Source: Promerops cafer (Eukaryota > Chordata > Aves > Passeriformes > Nectariniidae). Taken from it: DNA of 64,000 nt. The first letter of the stretch is position 1. Each line of letters starts with the position of its first letter. Positions 51,001 through 63,396 of the stretch are shown one piece after another. The translations under genes were made by a program, and so were the position numbers. The notes under the pieces were generated by a model, which saw only the letters and a list, made by a program, of their open reading frames with translations, was not told the origin of the DNA and searched no databases. The stretch lies in the NCBI GenBank assembly GCA_013398275.1, contig VZSE01002700.1:578603-642602 (forward strand). The letters are read 5' to 3'.

Positions 51001-54000
51001 GGCAATATCTCATAGAGTAGTAACAGAGGTGCCATAAAAGGTGTCAAATTAATGCCCTAAAGAGAAACAAAGACAGCAAGATATTCAAGGGGTGAATACA
51101 CCTGCCTTAGTATAAAGAGGAAGGCTTTATTTCCAGTGGTTGAGCCATCCTGAACCAGTAGTAAAGAGGCTGTGCAAAGCTCACATGCTGTCCTGGTTAC
51201 CTTAGAGTCTTCATACCATTCAGTGAACCAGATATTTTCTTAAAAAAAAAAAAAAATGTATGTGTTTTTGTTTTGTATTTGGATTCTGCAGTTTAGAGTT
51301 GCCTCTTTGAACATCTTTGAACCTAATTTGAGCAAAGGTTACCCGAATAAAAAACTTTAAAGGTTTGTCATGATTCACAGCCAGCTAATTTCATCTCAGC
51401 TCCACAATCAATCCAAGAAAGCTGATCATGAAGATTAGAAATGCAAATTTTAAATGGATTAAAAGTTCAGGTCTATATAGTGAGATATCTGCTGTCAAGA
51501 CAAGGACAAATAAACTTTACTTTGGGAATTGTTGAAATTATTAAGCATTCTTCAAGTTAAAAAAGTGCCAGGATTTCAGATAGTGATCTTTACAAATGAA
51601 CACAGGTTTAGATGTCTGGGAACAACTGACTGGTATGAACAACATTCTAAAAGGTAAACAGAACAAACAGCAGAAAAGTAAAATTTAATGTGAAAAGTAA
51701 AATATCTTCCATTAGGAGCAGGAAAGAGTACTAATGTTGAAAACACTTAGTGAGTAATGAAATGACCAGCAATGTACAGACACTTGAACACTATTACCCA
51801 GAAGAAAAATGTCATTATCATGATAAGAAGATACCACAACTTGATCAGAATACTGACAAGTGTAGACAGGATAATGTCTTTACAATATGTGTAACTCTCA
51901 ACAGTTTGCTCCTCAATGTTTTTTAGCTTGCTCTAAGAATATCTAACACATTGTATATTTTTTAGTAATCTACAAATCCTGGATTGATAGTTCAAATTCA
52001 GGAGAATCCAGATATTTTCTGACACCTTCATCTTCAAAACTGGTTTAGCAGTGAAAAATCTTGATTCTGTTTTGTGCTTCCATGTCCCAAATGTAAGTCC
52101 CATGTAAACCTTCCTTTAGCCTTATTTACATCAAGTCTTCCTTCTTTATCACAAAATTTCAACAGTGATTTAGAAGAAATCTGCTATGATGGCTATCCAT
52201 TGTCATACATTTAATGGAAGAATAGAAAAAAGTATACACTAAGAGTTCTGGTCACAGAAGCCAGAGGACAATACCTATGCTTTCCCTATATTTTGAGGCT
52301 TATTAGCAAGCCTTGCTCAGTTTGCTACTGATTTCAAGCTGATCAGGAGACAAAATTTACAGCTGTCTAAGGGTAAAACTGAATTAATATCATGCATGAT
52401 GTATTTTAACTAACTTGCCAGATCCTGGCTATTGCTCTCTGTTACAAACACAGCCAGGATCTACAGGACTACAATGAACTGTTTCCTAGTGCAGAGACCA
52501 GGTGACTTAAAATGACCTTTATCCATGCTATTCAATGCTCCTGCCTTTACAAAACTGTGGTTTTCATCAAAAAAACTCATTGAAAATGGCCATTGCCTTA
52601 GGCTAGCTCCTAAATTTTGCTTAAGGGTTATTTGGGAGCTGCTATTTGACCTGGGACAAAATGTGCAACCATCCTTCTAATGGTATAAAAATACAGATCT
52701 TTGAGATTAGGTGCTTTAGGAATAAAAATATGGCACACTTTTCTGTTCTACTGCAACTAAGTTTCTGGTCGTTGCTACAGATAACAGAGGAGTGTTCATA
52801 TTCACATGCATACTCTTGAAGACTTAGCTACAACACTACTTTTTTTATGCCCTTAAGATAGTGGTGCAGAAAGCATATCTTAAAAATCCCTTCATTTCTG
52901 AAAGCAGAATACTAAAGTACTTGTCAAGGCATTTATTTGAGGTCCTGTCACTCTGAAAATTACACTTGGAGCAAACCTATTTTAGGACAAAAATAGGGCA
53001 CAGTTTTTCTACAGAGACCAAGTCAAAGCACAGTGAAAAACAATTCAGAAAACTATACAAAAATTAAAATAGAATCAGCCATTCATGCATCTACACAAAT
53101 GTATGACAGAATTTTTGCATTTAGAGTAGTAGGTTTCTTACACTATTTCATTCAGTTTTGAAACTATCAGAGGTCTGATGTAAACACAGGACAGAGGATA
53201 AAGGGTTTTTGACATCACTTTCACATTTCAGAATGTTAATTTTTGTGTATTTTTCAAAATGTACCACATGCAAAAGTTTCCTGTGTTTCTGTTGATATGA
53301 AGTTTTGAAAACATTATTTTGGGAAGGATCATTCTAAAATTTAATGGATTGTTAAAACATGTCATATCAAATATTTCTTAGTTTGTACTCGTGGATTGAA
53401 TTTTATTTAAAAATTTCTCATGGACTGAACTTAATATTATTATATTTTTATAACTATCTAGAATGCCTACATAGAAGGTTAGTTATAGAAAAGCCAGCTA
53501 TATAGAAGGTATACGAAAAATCTCTGCCTGCATTATTTTCTACATCTTGACTCAGTTCAAATATTACTCAACATGTTCAGTAACAAACAAAAATGTATTA
53601 ATCTCCATTAAAAAAAAAAAACTAAAAAAATTATTTCCATTCCAGTTTGCCACTTCTGATAAAAAAAAAGAGTGAAATGTCAGGAAAATTACAATTGGGA
53701 AGTAACTGACTCCAAAGTCTTACTCTGAACATGGGCATTGAGTTCAGGCCATTTTTCTCACAACATTTTTTCATTCAAGTCTTGGAAATGAAGCATCCTC
53801 ATAGTGATTTCCCCCTGCCACACCTTCTATAAAGCCCCACATTACCTCATGCTTTTTCAAAAGAATTTTATTCAAACACATTCTAAGTTAGTCTTCAGTT
53901 TGAGTACCCTGGATACCTATAAGGAGTATGTAAAATCCTAGAGTCTAATGATATCATAAAAGCCAAATAGGGAAACAAGATTACTCCATTTTTCTCTTAG

Positions 54001-56950
54001 GCAATACTTTACTTATTTATGTATTTATAAAATAATAAAAACAGAATATACTTGCATGGGTCAAACATATCAGGCAATAAAAATTCATTCCCAGCATTTC
54101 CTCCCACAAATTCCCTACAAATATTTTCACTCTGAGCAAAGTCATCACAGAAGGAACTAATAATTTTAAGTACGTAGTAACACATTGAGTAAGACCGAAT
54201 GAGATTTTTAAGTCATCAAGTTTTGATCTTATGCATATCTTAGCTTCTGAGAGTTAATTCTTGTTTCAAATACATCAATGTATTGAGTCTGACTAAAGCT
54301 GTCAAAGATGGGGAGTTCCACACAAGGTGTTGTAAAGTGTTTCAGTGTTTTAAGCTATCTGAAAACACTGTGCAAGATTTTTTTGTTGAATGACACAAAT
54401 ATCATTTTAGACCATTTTCAGTCTTTTAGCTGTCATAGTTTGCACAAATACTCTTCAGGAAAATTTCTTATTTTCTGAAATTAAGTCATTCCATATTCCT
54501 ACTGTCTTTTGACAAAAAAGATTGAACTCCTAAAGTCTTTCTCATAAGTCTGTAATATTTCAGAACTTTTCAATTTTTAAGTTTTCCCATCATTATTTCC
54601 TTGTGAAATATAGAAGTGGATTCAGAGACAGGATAAATGTATAAGTTAAAGAACCTGCCAGTTATATATCTGATATGTTTGTTTCTTTTTGGGTTTCTCT
54701 TTTTGTGTATTCAAAAATCACATTGTCCCTCCATTCTTTTTTTTTTTTTTTAGTAGAACTCATATTACTCTATTATTTAGCACAATCTTTTAGCCAACTT
54801 ATCTCCATTCTTGAGTGCAACTTTATTTTGATACATTGCAATCTACGGTGGAAAACTTTACAACCTCCCAGATTACTCTGTCTCAGAATTACTCATTTCT
54901 CAATGAGTAATTGAATCAATCCTTGTATAATACTTCATCTACTTGTGTATTTGCTTACTGTAATACACTCTTATCATTCTGCAAATGAAACATACTAAAA
55001 TAGGCGATAGTTAAATATGGAATTTACTTAAACATCTAGAAATTTCATTATGTCAATAATGTGTAGGCCTCTGCTTAAGATAATGTATTATCAAAAAGAT
55101 AAGTTTAAAACACTCCAATTAACTTAATGGATAGTAAGAGAGAAATTATACACTGTATTTTACATCCCTTAATTTAATAATGTCAAGGGCTTTTTGCATG
55201 CAACTCTGGAGTCTGTTTATTCCTCACTATTCAGAAAGCTGCTATGGCTGTTTTCCACTATGTGGCAGTATTTTTTCTCATTATATTCACCTATTGATGC
55301 CTTCATGCAGCTTTTTTTCACTGACTTGAACCCACAAGCCACAGTATTGTTTGTTGTGATAGCTTCTGGTGGAAAGTGACTGCCACCAGCATGAGGATCA
55401 ACCCTTCTCTCTGTTCCTTTTCTGCCCTTTGGTTGTAGATATTTGTCAATATTGGAGGATCCAATAACAAATTTTTAAGCAGGAATAACTATAGCAAGTA
55501 TGAGCATGTTCTGATGAAATCTACATGATAGCTACTATGTGAAATATGTTACACAGGAACAGCTTCTCCAGTAGGAGATACTTGCCTGGGGAATGGTATT
55601 GGCTTGGTCAAGGAGGAATTCTCTTTTTCTCTTTTCTCTCTCTCACCTATTTTTCCACAGAAGTAACTTTCATCATTACAGTGGATGTGTGCCACCAGCT
55701 CAAGTATTCTGTAAATCCTTGTGTATGTGAACTGGTCTTAACAGCCACCGTGCAACAGAAAAGCTTTCCAAAATGAAGAACAAGCAAATAATCCTAGCAG
55801 AACAGAAGCCACAGCAAATATGATGGAACCAAATTAATGTTTCAAATTTGTTCCCATTCAAATAAACATGAAAAGAAATTGATGAAACAGAAAAGAAAAA
55901 TAGAAAAAGTAACTTCCGTTGTGGCACAAGTGAGCAAGTTGGATGAAAATTTTTGTTGTGCTGAGATACCAAAGATAAGAGAAAAATGAATAGTGATGCT
56001 GTTTTTTATCCTCTGTGCAAAGGACATGCATATTTACATTCAAATTACAAATATAATTCCTACAGTGAGGACATCACCAATCTCAAGAGCATGAAGTTTT
56101 GGGTTTTCTTGTGCCCACACTGCTAGCCACATGATAGCACGTGAAGTACTTGACCTTGTTTCTCCTTTACAAAAATACTTTTTTTCAATAAGTATTTCAT
56201 TAGGTAATGCAAAAACAAATGAAATCAGGTGATGAGTATTTTATAACTAACCCAAGTGTCACTTTTTTATCATAATGCTGACAGTATATATTGCAGGTCC
56301 TGAAGTGTGACAGCATAGTGGTTGTTTAAAGATTTCAATGGTTTTCTGAGAATAGTCAGTTAAAACATAACTGAGTTTCATTCACTCCACGTTTTGGTAG
56401 TAGTTAATGAAATAAGATATTCCCTGGACTATGCACACAAGATCACAGGAACATCTATTTTGACCATGCAGAATGAGGCAGGAAAGCTAATAATAAAAGA
56501 TAGGCAAAGTCAGACTTCTAATATCTGAGCTCTCTCCATGACAAAAGTTATTTTACCAGCGCAGAAAATCCCATAAATTCTTATCTAGAAAGTCACTGGA
56601 AAGAAAAGTAGATCACACAAAACAAACAGGGGAAAGAAAGATGCTGACAGCAGATGTGTTGTTTCAGATATAAAAGAGAAGATGATGGAAACAAAAGGTA
56701 GGGAAGCAATAATGTGTCAGAACTTGGCAAGAGCTCTGTAAAACCACATTCCATGACATGAGGAGAGAGCACTGCTGTGGTCAATCCTAGTGGAAAAGAG
56801 TAAAACTGCTATGCCATCTTGGAGTATCTTTGCTGTCTTTGGTGTCTTGTGGAAGACATATTTGAGGAGTTAGTGACCTTTAGCAAGGCCTGAAAGTAAT
56901 TTTAGCCCAGTTCTAGGGCCTGAGATAGTCATTGGCCCCAGGGATAAAAA

Positions 56951-56972
56951 ACAACAACAACAACAACAACAA
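56951..56972 (+). repeat. (AAC)n microsatellite
   Basis: Seven AAC/ACA units. Confidence 0.9.
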
Positions 56973-59693
56973 TGGACCAAACAAACAAAAGTAACCAAAA
57001 AAAAAAACCAACAGAAGCCTGACAGTTTTGTAAAGGGCAAGGAGGATGATCCAGGATAAGATCTGCACTGCATGAAGTAGATGTCCACAAAGGAGCTAAG
57101 TTTTTTTCAGAAGACAAATGATAACAGAAAACTGAATTGAGTTGTCTTCTGTATTTCTTAAAGCAGTATTGTTGAGCACATTTTAACAGTTCATATAATC
57201 CAGTTTGTGAGAAGAAAGAAAGTTAGGGTCCAAAATAAGACACAAGTTTGACCAAAATGTTTGGAAAAGGGAATAAAATTGAGAACGGAATTTTTGAGAA
57301 AGAAGGTAAACTAGGCAAGAATAATGGGTCTTGAGCAACATAATCTGCTGTCCATATCTGAGTAAATTTCAAAACTTACATACAGAATATCCAAGTCCTC
57401 AAATAAGGTCCACTGAAGTGAAGTATACATCCTTAAGATCAATGATCATTAACAAAGTAGGTCTTTAAGTACAGTTTGGCAGAACAACTTGACATTGATA
57501 ACAGAAAGATACTGAACTTGACTCACTGCTTCTTTGCAGCTGTCTTATTGTTTACTCTTATCTAAGTGATAATAGGTATCACAAGTGTTTAATGACAAGT
57601 ATAACAGATGAGTCCTGAGCTACAGAAAATTGCAAATTCATAGCATTGTCATAAAACTTAGGATCTAGCCCTTAGCAGATCAAAACATTTACTGCAAAGC
57701 TATAGAGAGGGAAACAGACTGATGACATAATCAGTATTATATAATCAATATATATTATCCATTATGTAAGAATATTATTCAATATGTGAGAAATAGTAAG
57801 TCTTCATACAACAGGTTATCTAATAGTTATTTATGGTGCTTTTCAGTCCACAAAAATTTGACAATCTCAGTTGTGTTATTTGAAGCTGCATTTACAAACT
57901 TAGCAAAATTATAGAGTTTACTTGAAACATAAAAGACAATGTTCCTTCTGACCTAAAGACTACTTTAGACTTTCTTTTCTAATTCAAGTGCTTTTTCTAA
58001 AACAAATTATGTGTTTTCAATTTTGAGCTTAGAATATTAAGTGGGCATAAGAGACAAAATTGCTGTCATGAAATGTGAATACTTTTCTTGGAGGATACTG
58101 AAGCATTTTCATAGGAGTTATTTTGCTTTTCATTTACTGTCATGGTACTGAATTTTCTAGGAAAAAATGCATAGTAAAATAACGCTACTCTTAATTATGT
58201 AAGATATTATATATTGCTTCTTCTTAATATCTGCAAGTATTTTTCTAGAATTAAAATTATATCTTTAAAGGGACAAAGAGAAAGAAAATGTAAAAAAATT
58301 AATCTAAAAAATAGGTTTATTTTAAAAAATGTAATATTTGGTACACTGAAACCTTTGTGTCTAGAATAGACTTCCAATATCCAAAAGGAATATCTTAATG
58401 AATGAGGCATCCAGTGAAACCTCTTGTGGGGCCATTCAAACTGTGATTAATATGCTTTTACATCATATACTTGGACATGCATTTGTCATGTGCCAAGGCA
58501 TTCCACATCATAAAGCAAGAAATACGTGATTTCATCATAATAAAATATAAACTCTTACGTTCATGGAGTCTTCACCAACAAGGATAGAAATGTGCCTATT
58601 TTGGTGATTTCTTCTCTGTCCATAATTGATAATTTATTCTCCAATAATTTTATATGGTGAACTGGGCTATAGAAGAAATCTAATCTCATATTCGTTTTTA
58701 CTGTTTGTATAGTATTCGACAAACTGTTATATTATAAAGTCAAATTTTCAGGTAATCGCAGTTTTTAGGGACTGAAAAATGTAATTTCCATCATGATGAA
58801 ATTCCAAGAGGAATTTTATAAAACTGAAACATCCTCCACTAATACAGCATTATTTTCACCTCAATGTCTTTTAGAAAGTATGAAGGTGGAAGGATATGCA
58901 TACAGCATCCCCTCAAAAACTATCATTAATTAAAAATATGAAACAAACATAAAATTGTGATAAAAAAAAAGAATATAGGAAAAGTCACTTTTACAGATAT
59001 ATAAAGTTTCTGGAATTTAAAATGGAAGGCATATTTCATTTACTGAAGGACCAAAACAGAGAGCTAGAGAGAAGGCATTTTTTTTAGTTTCTAAGAAGTT
59101 GTCTTATTGAAACACTGAGATTAAAGGTCCCAGACCTCTTTAAGTTACTTGTAAGTGTAGCAACAAAGGCAGTGTAAAATATATGAATGATGACTTTGCA
59201 CAAATTTGGAAAATTTCACTACACTCTTTCTTTCACTGAAGTAAATACGCAGAACAAATCGGTAAATAAAATAATGAAGTTACTGGATTACTTTCTTGTT
59301 TGCTTTGGCTTGATTTTCATCTTTGCAAAACAAACAAATAAACAAAAAACACTCAACAGCAAATCTGGAAAAAAATCGGAATGTATAAAATATTTTATTG
59401 TGCTTTGCAACTTCTAACTTCTTAAAAGAAAGATAAACTATATGGTAGCTTGTTTGCTCTGTGAAGTTTAAAATTATTACTATAGGCAAAGTTCTCTGCA
59501 TTTATCATTCATATATGTAAAACTTAAATTTAATTCCTTCTATAATGGACTTCATATTCTATTGAAAGAATTTCAGTGTGTCATAATAACACCCTGAAGG
59601 TATAACAATTTTTTCCTTGTTAGTACAGAAAAGCTCTGTGAATACTTTATGCTTTGCTATATTCATTGTTGCCCTAGGTACAGTAGGGTTTGC

Positions 59694-59713
59694 TTTTTTT
59701 TTTTTTTTTTTTG
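59694..59713 (+). repeat. poly(T) tract
   Basis: A run of 20 T. Confidence 0.9.
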
Positions 59714-60404
59714 TCTAATACTATAAAAGATCCCTTTCATTTTCTTTAAAAGCAAGACACTAGGAAATTTTCCTTTTGGAAAATACTTTCCTGCAAAATA
59801 GAAGCCTGTATCAGTCACCATCACTAGGGAATGCTACTGCAGACTACATTTTAAATTGCAAGTACTTGATGAGATTTCAAAAATATGGCTATTAAAATGC
59901 AATATCTATTTTAACATAAAGCTTAGTAATGCAAAATTTGAAAACTTTTTTTCTAAATAATGGTGGTAATTAATTCCCATTGCTAGTATTATTGAGGAAA
60001 AGTGTTTGGTTTGGGGGGGTTTGTTTGGTTTTTTTTTAGGTTTGGGGTTTTTTTTCCACCAAAATCAAGTATATTTTTAAAGCATATTGACTTAAAAAAT
60101 ACCTTTAAGAGAAAAATTTAAGCAACAATTAAGAAAGAGCCTAAATCCTTGATCTTGTCATAGCCCCTATGGCATATATCTTGAGACGCATGGACAAAAA
60201 AATTTCCAGTCAGGATTGTTTATTATTGTTCGTTTATTGCAGTTCAGCAGATATGGCATCTTCTGTCAACCTAAAAAGTCATTTAGTTAAGGTCTTAGAC
60301 CAGATTCTCTTAATACTTCCATACCCCACTATGTCAAGAGAAAAGCTGAAGTTTTAGCAAATGTTAAAAGATACGAAATGAACACAAAATCATATCAGAA
60401 GGTG

Positions 60405-60893
60405 GACAACTATAAGGTCTCCCCTGACTCTCTTTCTGCAAGTTAAACCACCCCCCAACTCCCTCTGCATCTCCACATAAGATGCGTGCTCCAGCCCCTT
60501 CACCAGCTTTGCTGCCCTTCTCTGGACTCACACCATCAGTACTTCAATGTCTTTCTCATAGCAGCAGGTCTCATCATGGTCTAGGCTTCCTTGCAAGGGG
60601 AGGCAGAGGGGCAGACACTGATCTGTTCTCTCTGGTGACCAGTGATAGGACCTGTGGGAATGACATGAAACTCTGTCAGGGAACATTTAGGTTCAGTATA
60701 AGTAGGTTCCTCCCCCACAAAGTGGCTGAGCACTGGAACCCAGGGAAGCAGTCACATCACCAAGCCTGCCAGAATTCAAGAAGTGTTTGGGCAATGCTCT
60801 CAGGCACAAGGTGTTATTCTTGACGTTGTTCTGTGCAGGGTTGGACTCAGTGATCCTTGTGAATCCCTTCAATTCAAGATATTTTATGGTTCT
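60405..60893. mobile_element. CR1 LINE with inverted 5' portion
   Basis: 60580-60893 is a CR1 3' end on the + strand. It reads GGGGCAGACACTGATCTGTT, TGGTGACCAGTGATAGGACC, AGCACTGGAACCCAGGG, GTTGGACTCAGTGATCCTTG, and ends CAAGATATTTTATGGTTC. The preceding 60405-60562 is CR1 in the opposite orientation (TAAGGTCTCCCCTGACTC, CTCCAGCCCCTTCACCAGC, CCCTTCTCTGGACTCAC). It covers the part of the element that should directly precede the + segment. An inverted 5' piece joined to a normally oriented 3' piece is the signature of twin priming. The + frame 60482-60823 contains an antisense first part and, from about residue 35, a CR1 ORF2 C-terminal reading (TSDRTCGNDMKL). Confidence 0.8.
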
Positions 60894-61059
60894 CTTATCC
60901 TTTTCCAAGGGGTACAGTCCTTTAGAAACAGATTGCTCTAGTGTGGATCTCCCATGGGCTCACAAGTCCTATCAGGATATCTACTCCTCCATGGGCTCCT
61001 CTCCCCATATGTTCACAGGTCCTGCCAGAAGCCTTCTCAGTCACCCTGAGAGTAAACAA
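60894..61059. repeat. GC-richer unassigned repeat-like block
   Basis: Two degenerate units share CCCATGGGCTCACAAGTCCT and CCATGGGCTCCTC...TCACAGGTCCTGCCAG. This looks like part of an interspersed or tandem repeat but I cannot name the family. Confidence 0.4.
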
Positions 61060-61245
61060 ATGTTTCCTGTTGTTCAGAGGGATCTTGCTGCATTTCAGGT
61101 TGTGCTCATCCACTGGGAAAAAAGTGAAAAAATAATGTCTTTATTTTCTTTTCACACTCCACTCAGGTATTTATAAACATTGATGATATTCCCCCTGAGC
61201 CTTTATTTCTACAGGCTGAACAGTCATAGCTCTCTCAGCATTTTT
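61060..61245 (-). mobile_element. CR1 LINE fragment
   Basis: In antisense it reads TTTCCTGTTGTTCAGAGGGATC, GCATTTCAGGTTGTGCTCATCC, ATAAACATTGATGATATTCCCCCTGAGCC and CAGGCTGAACAGTCATAGCTCTCTCAGC, in CR1 ORF2 3' order. There is no 3' terminal repeat, so it is a separate internal fragment. Confidence 0.75.
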
Positions 61246-61763
61246 TATAAGACAAAAGGAAGATCAGAAAAGTAACAAATAACAAGGAGGACAGCTTACT
61301 GACAAGGAATTGCGTAATTAGAAAGTGGTTATTCAGTAAAACGTATATTAATACAATCAAGTGAAAGTTTTGTCCAAGAAGACCATGTCAACAATCCTAT
61401 ATAAGAAAAAGGGAACCTAAAAATTTGATGGTTAACTCCCCAAGAAAACACATGAGTTATGATACACCTATAAACTCCTGAATAGATAAAACAGACATGA
61501 TAGTATGAACTAATAGAAATATTGTACCTTTATATATGGTATTTATGTGAACTGCTATTTGTAAAGTAGGAATCTTCCAGTTTAATGTGTCTTTTTTCTG
61601 CATACGAGCAATGCATTTTCAATCAACTCTATTTACAATTGACTGTAATTCAAAGATTCATTTGCTAATTATATCTTCTACCTGTCCCCAAAACAGCTAA
61701 ATTTGCAATTGCAAGACTATAGAGAAGTGGTCAATAGAAGAGGTTATCTTCTTAGTAAAAAGA
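61246..61763. other. unique AT-rich DNA
   Basis: Nothing recognised between the CR1 copies. Confidence 0.55.
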
Positions 61764-62590
61764 AATCACAGCATCAATTATCTGGAAAAGATCTCTGAGA
61801 CAATCAGATCCAGCCTATGACTGAACACCCCCATGCCAGCTAGACCGTGGCACTGGGATACGCATCCAGTCTCTCCTTAAATGTCACCAGGGACAGTGAC
61901 TCTACCACCTCTCTGGGCAGCTCATTCCAATCACCCTTTCTGTGAAGAATTTCTTCCTAATGTCCAACCTAAGCCTCCACTGGCACAGACATGTTACCTG
62001 GGAGAAGAGGCCGACCTCCAGCTGGCTACAGTCTCCTTTCAGGTAGTTGTAGAGACTGATAAGGTCTTCCTTGAGCCTATTTTTCTCCAGGCTAAACAAC
62101 CCCTGCTCCCCCAGCGTCTCCTCATGGGACTTGTGCTCCAGACCCTACACCAGCTTTGTTTCCCTTCTCTGGACTAACTCCAGCACGTCAACATCCTTCC
62201 TGAATTGAGGGGCCCAAAACTGAACACCGCACTCGAGGTGTAGCCTCTCCAGTTCTGAGTACAGGAGAAGAATGTCTTTGCAGTTCTTCTGGTCACATTG
62301 TTCTTGATACAGGCCAGGACACCATTGAACCTCTTGGCCACCTGGACACACTCCTGTGTTGTGGTTGAGCAAGACAGAGATGTTGCTTTGCGGCCGTAGG
62401 AGAAACCTTCGTAGTTCTGGCAAGCAAAAGCTCAGCCACATTGCCCCCTGGGAGTTGACATGTAAATGTTTCCAGAAAGTTCTTCGTTCTCCCTATCACT
62501 ATTGGTTTATGTTTCCCACAGTGATTTTAATATTCCTAACCATCAAACCTGATTGTACCCTGTCCCTCAGACTCCGCACCTAACCTACCC

Positions 62591-62600
62591 TATATATATT
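62591..62600 (+). promoter_or_regulatory. LTR TATA-like box
   Basis: TATATATATT about 235 bp into the LTR and about 93 bp before the first ATTAAA: the spacing expected of U3 promoter and R-region polyadenylation signal. Confidence 0.55.
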
Positions 62601-62683
62601 ACTGTTCCTACCCTGGACCCCGCTTTTCTCGTGCACCCCACACTGTGATCGTGTTCGACGCTGTTTGTTGTTTTCTGCCTTAT

Positions 62684-62717
62684 ATTAAAAACAATCTTTT
62701 CTCCTCGTGTCATTAAA
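62684..62717 (+). terminator. LTR polyadenylation signals
   Basis: Two ATTAAA hexamers (62684-62689 and 62712-62717), followed by a T-rich stretch (CATCTCTTTATTTATC). In a retroviral LTR they would direct 3' end formation of + strand transcripts. Confidence 0.5.
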
Positions 62718-62822
62718 TTGTGCCCATCTCTTTATTTATCTTCCACGTCAGACTCCAGCCGAAAAGGTCCTGAGGTGACACTCGGCCATCCAGGCCCGGT
62801 GTGCCACACTCCTGTCTCATGT

Positions 62823-63137
62823 TCAGCTGGCTGTCCACCAGTGCCCCAGGTCCATTTCTGCTGGGTCACTTTCCAGGCTCTCACTTTCCAGCCTGTGGCA
62901 CTGCCTAAGGTTGTTGTGGTCAAAGTGTAGGACACAGCATTGGTCTTGTTGAACCTCATGCTGTTTTATCTTGGCCAACTGATCCAGTCTGTCCAGGTCC
63001 CTCTTCAGGGCGCCCCTACCCCCCAGCAGATCGACGCCCTGACCCAACTTAGTGTCATCCATGAATTTGCTAATGGTAGACTCAATCCCCTCATTCAGAT
63101 AATCAATAAAGATAGTAAAGAGGGCTGGGCCCAACAC
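62823..63137 (-). pseudogene. CR1 reverse transcriptase, catalytic motif C region
   Basis: A 104-codon minus frame of the CR1 ORF2 reverse transcriptase. It begins in the palm region (LGPALFTIFIDYLNEGIEST) and carries Phe-Met-Asp-Asp at residues 25-28, the metal-binding motif C, followed by DLLGGRGALKRDLDRLDQLA. The family usually has Ala in place of this Met. It overlaps the 63095-63391 frame by shifting phase, so the two halves of one protein are no longer in frame. The downstream side runs to the LTR insertion at 62808. It is the middle of the protein only; the endonuclease lies beyond the window edge or is missing. Confidence 0.85.
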
Positions 63138-63391
63138 TGATCCCTGGGGGTACCACTAGTGGCTGGCCACAAACTGGATGCAGCACTGTTCACCACCACT
63201 CTCGGGGCCCAGCTATCCAGCCAGTTCTTAACCCAATGAAGAGTGCACCTGTCCAAGCCATGGGCGGCCAGCTTTTCCAGGAAAATGCCATCAGAGATAG
63301 TGCCAAAGGTTTTGCTGAAGTCCAGGTAGACAACATCCACAGCCAGATCTTCCTTCCGGCTCTTCTCATGGGGGGGTGTCACACTGGCCAA
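63095..63391 (-). pseudogene. CR1 reverse transcriptase, catalytic motif A region
   Basis: A 98-codon minus frame with the CR1 motif-A signature YLDFSKTF at residues 22-29 (the catalytic Asp is residue 24), followed by EKLAAHGLDRCTLHWVKNWL. The later FDT of motif A is FGT here. The first 15 or so residues (VTPPHEKSRKEDL) come from the 52-bp duplicated segment at 63345-63396 and do not belong at this place in the protein. The frame meets an undetermined base at 63397. It is part of the CR1 copy that is broken again by the LTR at 62357. Confidence 0.85.
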
Positions 63392-63396
63392 CCTTC
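63345..63396 (-). repeat. 52-bp misplaced duplication inside CR1
   Basis: The 52 bases AGATCTTCCTTC...CCAACCTTC recur at 63579-63630 with two differences. The second position is the normal CR1 location; the first splits the sequence between AACATCCACAGCC and ACAGGTCACC. It ends next to an undetermined base. Confidence 0.85.

Larger units (their letters stand above)
43507..60404. other. long unique AT-rich stretch, no gene recognised
   Basis: Seventeen kilobases without a recognisable transposon or gene. It holds a poly(A)-rich tract with one undetermined base (44953-45033), an A/C-rich tract (48461-48525), (AAC)n (56951-56972), poly(T) (59694-59713) and a T/G-rich tract (60005-60057). It also has a perfect 11-bp hairpin at 54887-54912. 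A CNE-like segment is noted at about 44095-44265 and a possible splice-bounded segment at 45686-45742. Open frames are short and unrecognised. Confidence 0.6.
62357..62808 (+). mobile_element. solo LTR, probably ERVK-like, nested in CR1
   Basis: A 452-bp element starting TGTTGTGGTTGAGCAAGAC and ending GTGTGCCACA, with CTCCTG repeated on both sides (62351-62356 and 62809-62814). The six-base duplication fits beta/ERVK-type integration. Removing the element restores normal CR1 order. On the + strand a TATA-like TATATATATT lies at 62591-62600 and ATTAAA polyadenylation signals at 62684-62689 and 62712-62717, so the sense strand is +. It keeps about a dozen CpG sites (for example GCGGCCG and GTTCGACG), unlike the older repeats here. 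It bears no resemblance to the ERVL-like LTRs of this window. Confidence 0.85.

Noticed and set aside
60787..61176. 129-codon + frame
   Set aside because: Begins in the CR1 3' end and runs through an unassigned repeat and antisense CR1; the mixture shows it is not a gene.
62145..62441. 98-codon minus frame that appears as one protein
   Set aside because: It fuses CR1 sequence with antisense LTR sequence across the insertion boundary at 62356/62357; the fusion is accidental.
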